Origin: Actinomycetes bacterium
Lineage (GTDB): Bacteria; Actinomycetota; Actinomycetes; Actinomycetales; Cellulomonadaceae
DNA length: 11,430 bases
NCBI GenBank assembly: GCA_023425905.1
Contig: JAFABT010000312.1
Location: 1-11,430 of the forward strand
Direction: 5' to 3'
The translations under genes were made by a program, and so were the position numbers. The notes beneath the pieces were generated by a model, which did no database searches, was not told where the DNA came from, and saw only the letters and a program-made list of their open reading frames with translations. Below, piece by piece: positions 7,544-11,430 of this stretch (positions within the stretch are counted from its first letter, which is position 1; the number at the start of each line of letters is the position of its first letter).

Positions 7544-8119
7544 TCACAGGTAGAGCTGCGGGTCGAACTCGTCGAGCGGGATGATCCTGATCCGCGGCAG
7601 GCGCACGTTGAAGGCAGCGACGTCGTACTCGAGGTCAAAGGTCTCCAGGCCGCGGGACGTGAGCCCGGCGAGCGAGGTCGAGGTGAACTCGCGGAACGCC
7701 ATGAGTCCGGTGCGGCGGTCCGGGTCGTCGACGAGGGCCGCGAGCTCGTCGGCGAAGTCACCGTCGTGGCTCACGAGCATGACGTCGCTGTCGCGGTCGA
7801 CGAGCGCGTCGAGCGTGCGCTTGATGCCGATGTCGACGACCTTCTCGTACGACTCCCCCGACAGCGGGACGGGGGTGAACCCGATCGCCATGAGCGCCTG
7901 GATGAACGACATCGGCAGCGAGCCGTTGGACGCGTTGAGGAAGAACAGCCCCTTGACCGGCTGCGACCAGCGCTGCTCGGCGAAGCCGAGGATCCGCTCC
8001 CAGCGCGGGCGCTGGTCAGGGGTCGGCTTCGCGCTGAGGATCGAGCCGCCGAGCGTCGCGTCGATGTTCTCGCCGTCGACGACGACGTACGTCGTGCGCG
8101 CGGATGCGTCCTGAGTCAT
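7544..8119 (-). CDS. NYN-domain (PIN-like) putative ribonuclease
   Basis: The 191-residue protein is a single NYN/LabA-like domain, a PIN-related fold whose members are known or predicted metal-dependent RNases. YVVVDGENID (11-20) carries the first acidic residue, D15. EKVVDIGIKRTLDAL (92-106) carries D96 and D104. VMLVSHDGDFADEL (113-126) carries D119 and D121. These form the usual acidic metal-binding set. There is no signal peptide, membrane segment or added RNA-binding domain, so it is probably cytoplasmic. I start it at ATG 8119. The GTG three bases upstream is in frame, but the only GGAG lies just 2 nt before the ATG, too close to act as a Shine-Dalgarno. A TACGCT box 6 nt upstream of the ATG suggests a leaderless start. 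It lies upstream of ileS on the same strand and divergent from the HAD gene. The substrate RNA is unknown. Confidence 0.88.
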   Translation of the reverse strand: MTQDASARTTYVVVDGENIDATLGGSILSAKPTPDQRPRWERILGFAEQRWSQPVKGLFFLNASNGSLPMSFIQALMAIGFTPVPLSGESYEKVVDIGIKRTLDALVDRDSDVMLVSHDGDFADELAALVDDPDRRTGLMAFREFTSTSLAGLTSRGLETFDLEYDVAAFNVRLPRIRIIPLDEFDPQLYL

Positions 8120-8125
8120 CACTCC

Positions 8126-8131
8126 AGCGTA
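8126..8131 (-). promoter_or_regulatory. Candidate -10 box of the NYN gene
   Basis: TACGCT fits TANNNT and stands 6 nt before the ATG at 8119, the spacing of leaderless actinobacterial promoters. No convincing -35 is seen. It lies in the 83-bp divergent gap shared with the HAD gene. Confidence 0.45.
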
Positions 8132-8190
8132 CGTGCTCGCCGCACCGGCCGGTCGCGGAGGCCGCCCGGCGCGCGTCAGGCCTTGGCAGC

Positions 8191-8196
8191 TACCGT
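8191..8196 (+). promoter_or_regulatory. Candidate -10 box of the HAD hydrolase gene
   Basis: TACCGT fits TANNNT and stands exactly 6 nt before the GTG at 8203. No Shine-Dalgarno precedes that GTG, so a leaderless transcript is the simplest reading. A -35 element is not clear. Confidence 0.45.
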
Positions 8197-8202
8197 GACG
8201 TC

Positions 8203-8940
8203 GTGAACTCCCCCGCTCCTGCGGCGCCCGCGCCCGCGCTCACCCGCCCCCACACGGTCACGACGAGCGCCGCGCCGCTCGTCCTTCTCGACCTCGACGG
8301 CACGCTCACCGACTCCGCGCCCGGCATCATGCGCTGCGCCGCGCACGCGTTGCGCACGATGGGCCGGCCCGTGCCGAGCACGGACGAGCTGCGGCGGTTC
8401 ATCGGGCCCGGCATCAGCGAGTCGCTGCTCGCGCACGGGGTCACCCCCGAGCTCCTGCCGGAGGCGGTCGCCGCCTACCGCGAGGAGTTCGCGGCCGGCG
8501 GGATGTTCGAGAACTCCCTGTTCGACGGCGTGGCGGACGCACTCGTGGCCCTGCGGGACGCTGGGTGCACCCTCGGTGTCGCGACCTCGAAGCCGCACCG
8601 CTTCGCCGTGCCGATCTGCGAGCGCTACGGCCTCACGGACCTCGTCGACGGCGTCTGGGGCGCCCCGCCCGATGACGTGCCCTCGTCGAAGGCCACCGTC
8701 GTCGCCGACGCGATCGCATCGTTCGCGCGTGACGGGCGCTTCCCGGGCGCGGCACGCACCGTCATGGTCGGAGACCGGGAGCACGACGTCCACGGGGCGG
8801 CCACCCACGGCGTCGTGTGCCTCGGGGTGCGGTGGGGCTACGCCGATCCCGGGGAGCTCGACGCCGCAGGCGCGATCGGGGTCGTCGAGCAGCCCGCCGA
8901 CCTCGCGAACGCGGTTCTGGAGCAGCTCGGCCTCGCGTGA
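8203..8940 (+). CDS. HAD-family hydrolase, phosphoglycolate-phosphatase-like
   Basis: This 245-residue haloacid-dehalogenase-superfamily enzyme is most like the Gph/phosphoglycolate phosphatase branch. Motif I is LLDLDGTLTDS (28-38), with D30 as nucleophile and D32 as acid/base. Motif II is GVATSKP (125-131), motif III is SSK with K163, and motif IV is MVGDREHDVHGA (188-199), with D191 and D195 binding Mg. The sequence between motif I and II is a helical C1-type cap. The substrate cannot be told from sequence; phosphoglycolate or another small sugar phosphate is likely. I start at GTG 8203, which leaves a flexible Ala/Pro-rich tail of about 25 residues before the fold. An earlier in-frame ATG at 8104 would overlap the start of the divergent NYN gene and its promoter. 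The stop codon is part of an inverted repeat, and the gene converges on the GH9 gene. Confidence 0.9.
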   Translation: MNSPAPAAPAPALTRPHTVTTSAAPLVLLDLDGTLTDSAPGIMRCAAHALRTMGRPVPSTDELRRFIGPGISESLLAHGVTPELLPEAVAAYREEFAAGGMFENSLFDGVADALVALRDAGCTLGVATSKPHRFAVPICERYGLTDLVDGVWGAPPDDVPSSKATVVADAIASFARDGRFPGAARTVMVGDREHDVHGAATHGVVCLGVRWGYADPGELDAAGAIGVVEQPADLANAVLEQLGLA

Positions 8941-8961
8941 GCGACGCGCACGCGTCGCTCA
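8938..8961. terminator. Perfect inverted repeat at a convergent junction, candidate two-way terminator
   Basis: The arms TGAGCGACGCG (8938-8948) and CGCGTCGCTCA (8951-8961) are exact reverse complements around CA. As RNA this would form about 10 pairs with a 4-nt GCAC loop. The left arm includes the HAD stop codon, and the repeat ends 19 bp from the GH9 stop. Position and symmetry suit a bidirectional terminator. There is no U-tract on either side, so intrinsic termination would be of the U-less kind often proposed for actinobacteria. Confidence 0.6.
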
Positions 8962-8980
8962 CCGGACCGAGGCGCCCGCG

Positions 8981-10696
8981 TCAGCCCCAGGCGAGCAGGG
9001 CGGCGACCTGGACGAGCGGAGCGTTCCAGTTGATCGTCAGCTCGTTGACGCCGTAGGCCTCGATGTGGTCGACGAAGCACTGCTGTGGCGGCAGCCCCGC
9101 GACGCGCGTGCCTGAGATCGGGTCGGGCGTCAGCGAGTTCGGCCCGCCGCTCACGGTTCCGGGCGGCGGATGCGGGAGGTCGGGATCCGCCTGCGCCGCG
9201 TACCACCGGCTGTGCTGGTTGCGGACGTCGTCGACTCCGTAGCCCGTGACGTAGGAGAGCCCGAGCGCGTTCCTGCCGAGCAGGTAGTCGATCCCACCCG
9301 CGAGACCGTCACGGAACCGGTCCTCCCCCGTGAGGTCCGCGGCGGCGCCGAGCACGGTGAGCAGGTTGAGCACAAGGCCGTTCGAGCCCCAGTCGTAGGC
9401 CCCGTCCCGCGGGGCGTACGGGTGCCCGAAGGGCTGGGCCGCCTGGGCCGCGAGCAGCGCGTCGGCGGCTGCGACGACGCTCGCCCGCACCTCCTCGAGG
9501 TCGTCGAGCGAGTTCGGGACGAGCGCAAGGTCGATCCGCGCGAGCGCCGCGACGTCCTGCCAGTCGTAGCCCTCCGGCTCGAAGGCGTGGGCCCGGCCGG
9601 TCACGTGGAAGGGGTTGGCCTGCAGGTGGGTCGCATACTCCTGCTCGCCCGTCGTGAGGAAGAGCTCGACCGCGGCCCAGTAGCGCTCGTCCTCGACGAG
9701 GAGGTCGTCGTACGGCCCGCCGCCGAAGTTGTCGAGCACGTTCGTGTCGGGGGCGAGCACCTCGGGGTGGGCGAGCGCCGCGGCGTACGCGTCCCGTGCG
9801 GCGGTGAGCAGCTCCGCGGCGAAGGCCGGGTCGTGCTCGCCGAAGACGCGCGCACCCTGGGCCGCCGCGGCCGCGACGTTCAGCGTCGCCGCGGTCGAGG
9901 GCCGGTGCAGGTACCGGAGCTGGTCGTCGAGGTGGGGAAGGGTGGGGATCGGTGTCCAGCGCTCGTCGTGCACCTTGTGGTGGTAGAGGCCTGCGAGCTG
10001 CTGACCGGCGGGGACGCGCATCCGGAGCATCCACTCGAGCTCCCAGCGGGCCTCCTCGCGCAGCGCGTCGAGGAAGCCGTCCGGGGCGCGGCCGGCGAGG
10101 CGCTCGTGCGTGCCGAGCAGCTGGGCCACCGCGATGCCGCCGTTGACGACGTACTTGCCCTGGTCGCCCGCGTCGTACCAGCCGCCGCTCACGTCGAGGA
10201 CGTGGTCGTCGGTCCAGCCTTCGTACAGGTCACGCCCGTAGTCGGTCCGCGCACGACCGGCCGGGAGGCACGCGACCGCCGTGTCGCCGCCGTGGGCGCA
10301 CGAGGCGACGTGGCCGGCCGGACGCGCGTAGGCGGGGCCCGCGACGTCCGCGCCGATCTCGACGCCGCTGCGCTGCAGGTGGAAGAAGCGCAGCGCGTCC
10401 GCTGCGAGCGGGGCGTAGAGGTCCGCGCTCACCCGCACGGCAGCGACCTCGCCGTCCACGTGCAGATGCGCGTCGCCGACCGCACGCCCGGGCGCGCGCA
10501 GCTCGATCGTGTGGACGTCGAGGCCCGCCGAGGCGTCGTGCCCGCGCGGCACGGTCACGCCCTCGGCGACGACCTCGTCGCCCGCCTCGAGCCGCCAGGG
10601 CAGCGGCTCGCTCGCGGCGGACACGAGGGTCGCGGCCAGGGGACGGTCGGGGAGGTAGCCGTGCTGGTTGACGCGCAGACGCGAGGAGGAGGTCAC
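8981..10696 (-). CDS. Intracellular glycoside hydrolase family 9 enzyme
   Basis: This is a GH9 inverting beta-glycosidase. Residues 6 to about 95 form an N-terminal Ig-like CelD_N-type domain (RLRVNQHGYLP opening). The (alpha/alpha)6 catalytic domain then shows VSGGWYDAGDQGKYV (169-183), in which D175 and D178 correspond to the paired catalytic-base aspartates. NQHSRW (493-498) replaces the usual PHHR stretch. Near the end is HIEAYGVNELTINWNAP (544-560), with E552 as the expected catalytic acid. The 571-residue protein has no signal peptide, no carbohydrate-binding module and no linker. It is therefore probably cytoplasmic and acts on imported cello-oligosaccharides or related beta-glucosides/glucosaminides, rather than on crystalline cellulose. 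The start is GTG 10696, giving MTSSSRLRVNQHGYL. A TAAGGT box 6 nt upstream suggests a leaderless mRNA. No transporter or regulator gene is visible beside it to fix the substrate. Confidence 0.92.
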   Translation of the reverse strand: MTSSSRLRVNQHGYLPDRPLAATLVSAASEPLPWRLEAGDEVVAEGVTVPRGHDASAGLDVHTIELRAPGRAVGDAHLHVDGEVAAVRVSADLYAPLAADALRFFHLQRSGVEIGADVAGPAYARPAGHVASCAHGGDTAVACLPAGRARTDYGRDLYEGWTDDHVLDVSGGWYDAGDQGKYVVNGGIAVAQLLGTHERLAGRAPDGFLDALREEARWELEWMLRMRVPAGQQLAGLYHHKVHDERWTPIPTLPHLDDQLRYLHRPSTAATLNVAAAAAQGARVFGEHDPAFAAELLTAARDAYAAALAHPEVLAPDTNVLDNFGGGPYDDLLVEDERYWAAVELFLTTGEQEYATHLQANPFHVTGRAHAFEPEGYDWQDVAALARIDLALVPNSLDDLEEVRASVVAAADALLAAQAAQPFGHPYAPRDGAYDWGSNGLVLNLLTVLGAAADLTGEDRFRDGLAGGIDYLLGRNALGLSYVTGYGVDDVRNQHSRWYAAQADPDLPHPPPGTVSGGPNSLTPDPISGTRVAGLPPQQCFVDHIEAYGVNELTINWNAPLVQVAALLAWG

Positions 10697-10702
10697 CCGG
10701 AC

Positions 10703-10708
10703 ACCTTA
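10703..10708 (-). promoter_or_regulatory. Candidate -10 box of the GH9 gene
   Basis: TAAGGT fits TANNNT and stands exactly 6 nt before the GTG at 10696. The same bases include AAGG, which could alternatively serve as a weak Shine-Dalgarno. No good -35 hexamer is seen in the 58-bp gap to the upstream dehydrogenase gene. Confidence 0.45.
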
Positions 10709-10754
10709 GAGAAGTCCGCGACCGCGCACCCAGGACCTGCCACCTCGCGGGCCG

Positions 10755-11430
10755 TCACGTCCCGGGCGTCCGGGCCACCTGGGTGTTCGACACCTGTGCC
10801 CGGGGCCGCAGGATCATCGTGTCGACGTTGACGTGGTGGGGCCGGGTGAGCGTCCACACGATCGCGTCGGCGACGTCCTCGGCCACGAGGGGCCCGCCCA
10901 CGACGCCGTCGTAGACCGCTGCGGCCCGCTCGGCGTCACCACGGAAGCGCGTGAGGGAGAACTCCTCGGTCGCGACCATCCCCGGGGCGATCTCGACGAC
11001 GCGCACCGGTTCGCCGACGAGCTCGAGCCGCAGCGTCGTCGCGATCGCGCGCTCGGCGTGCTTCGCCGCGACGTAGCCCCCGCCGCCCGGGTACGTGTCG
11101 TGCGCCGCGGTCGACGTGACGACGACGACGTCGCCGCGCCCCGACGCCCGCAGCGCGGGCAGGAGGGCCTGGGTCACCCGGAGCGTGCCGAGCACGTTGA
11201 CCTCGTACATCGCACGCCAGTCCGCGAGCGCCCCGGACGCGACCGGGTCCTGCCCGATCGCACCGCCGGCGTTGTTGACGAGGGACGTGAGGCCGCCGGT
11301 CGCCTCGACGTGCGCGACGAGACGGGCGACGTCCGCGTCGGAGGTGATGTCGACGCCGAGCACCTCGGCGCCCGTCTCGGCCGCGAGGGCGGCGAGCCGG
11401 TGCTCGCGGCGCGCCACCGCGAGCACCCGC
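10755..11430 (-). CDS. Short-chain dehydrogenase/reductase, YdfG-like, N-terminus cut by right edge
   Basis: This is a classical SDR oxidoreductase. The visible part, numbered from the GTG codon at 11426, begins within the second beta-strand region (VLAVARREHRL). The glycine-rich GxxxGxG cofactor motif, about 30 residues, lies beyond the window, and the GTG at 11426 is not a real start. The RR after that strand favours NADP over NAD. Seen downstream are VDIT (25-28), VNNAGG (50-55), N77 in YEVNVLGT, S105 in VVTSTAA, and Y118/K122 in YVAAK, which together make a complete Asn-Ser-Tyr-Lys active site. APGM (147-150) and a tail with HHVNVDTMILRPRAQ resemble the YdfG / 3-hydroxy-acid (serine) dehydrogenase branch. 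The actual substrate is unknown. It is on the same strand as the GH9 gene with a 58-bp gap, so it could be upstream in one transcript, although GH9 appears to have its own promoter. Confidence 0.9.
   Translation of the reverse strand, partial: RVLAVARREHRLAALAAETGAEVLGVDITSDADVARLVAHVEATGGLTSLVNNAGGAIGQDPVASGALADWRAMYEVNVLGTLRVTQALLPALRASGRGDVVVVTSTAAHDTYPGGGGYVAAKHAERAIATTLRLELVGEPVRVVEIAPGMVATEEFSLTRFRGDAERAAAVYDGVVGGPLVAEDVADAIVWTLTRPHHVNVDTMILRPRAQVSNTQVARTPGT

Noticed and set aside
7544..8119. NYN protein as part of a toxin-antitoxin or defence system
   Set aside because: It has the PIN-like acidic residues, but no small antitoxin partner or defence gene adjoins it, and it stands alone next to ileS. 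Housekeeping RNA turnover is at least as likely.
8104..8202. Longer HAD start at ATG 8104
   Set aside because: It would overlap the start codon of the divergent NYN gene and encode an Arg-rich tail with no family similarity.
1..11430. CRISPR array, insertion sequence, attachment site or tRNA gene
   Set aside because: I found no regularly spaced direct repeats, transposase or integrase motifs, or cloverleaf sequence. Frequent short GC-rich repeats such as gacgacg reflect codon bias.

Overview
The window reads as chromosomal DNA from a high-GC actinomycete, most likely Micrococcales (for example the Cellulomonas group). This rests on strong G/C third-position bias, GTG starts, an actinobacterial-type ileS T-box with a very short Stem I, TANNNT -10 boxes, and an intracellular GH9 glycosidase. 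The genus is inference. I see no insertion sequence, integrase, CRISPR array, rRNA or tRNA.

Layout from left to right. Positions 1-2880 (minus strand) hold a polycistron-like run folC-dhaK-dhaL. FolC is folylpolyglutamate/dihydrofolate synthase. DhaK and DhaL are subunits of dihydroxyacetone kinase, and dhaL runs off the left edge. dhaK starts 2 bp after the folC stop. Positions 2932-4011 (plus strand) hold a secreted, cysteine-containing right-handed beta-helix protein with Chlamydia-Pmp-like GGA[IL]/FTxN repeats. It lies between ileS and folC and points the opposite way. Its stop codon overlaps the ileS stop region by 8 bp.

Positions 4004-7258 (minus strand) hold ileS, a eukaryote-like (type 2) isoleucyl-tRNA synthetase. 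Its leader of about 244 nt (7259-7502) is a T-box riboswitch with an AUC isoleucine specifier, a T-box core and a UGGU bulge sequence, but no U-tract. It therefore probably controls translation. Positions 7544-8119 (minus strand) hold a NYN-domain (PIN-like) putative RNase. Divergent from it is a HAD-family phosphatase (8203-8940), which converges on a GH9 glycosidase lacking a signal peptide (8981-10696, minus strand). An 11-bp perfect inverted repeat sits at that convergent junction. A YdfG-like short-chain dehydrogenase (10755-11430, minus strand) is cut by the right edge.

The genes cover housekeeping (ileS, folC), carbon use (dhaKL, GH9, HAD) and a secreted protein; no single new multi-gene system is evident. 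The points most worth a second look are: the beta-helix gene lodged inside the ileS-folC neighbourhood; a candidate long-range helix in the T-box leader that ends beside the ileS ribosome binding site; the tight folC-dhaK coupling; and a repeated TANNNT-N6/7-start arrangement in front of four genes, which suggests leaderless mRNAs.
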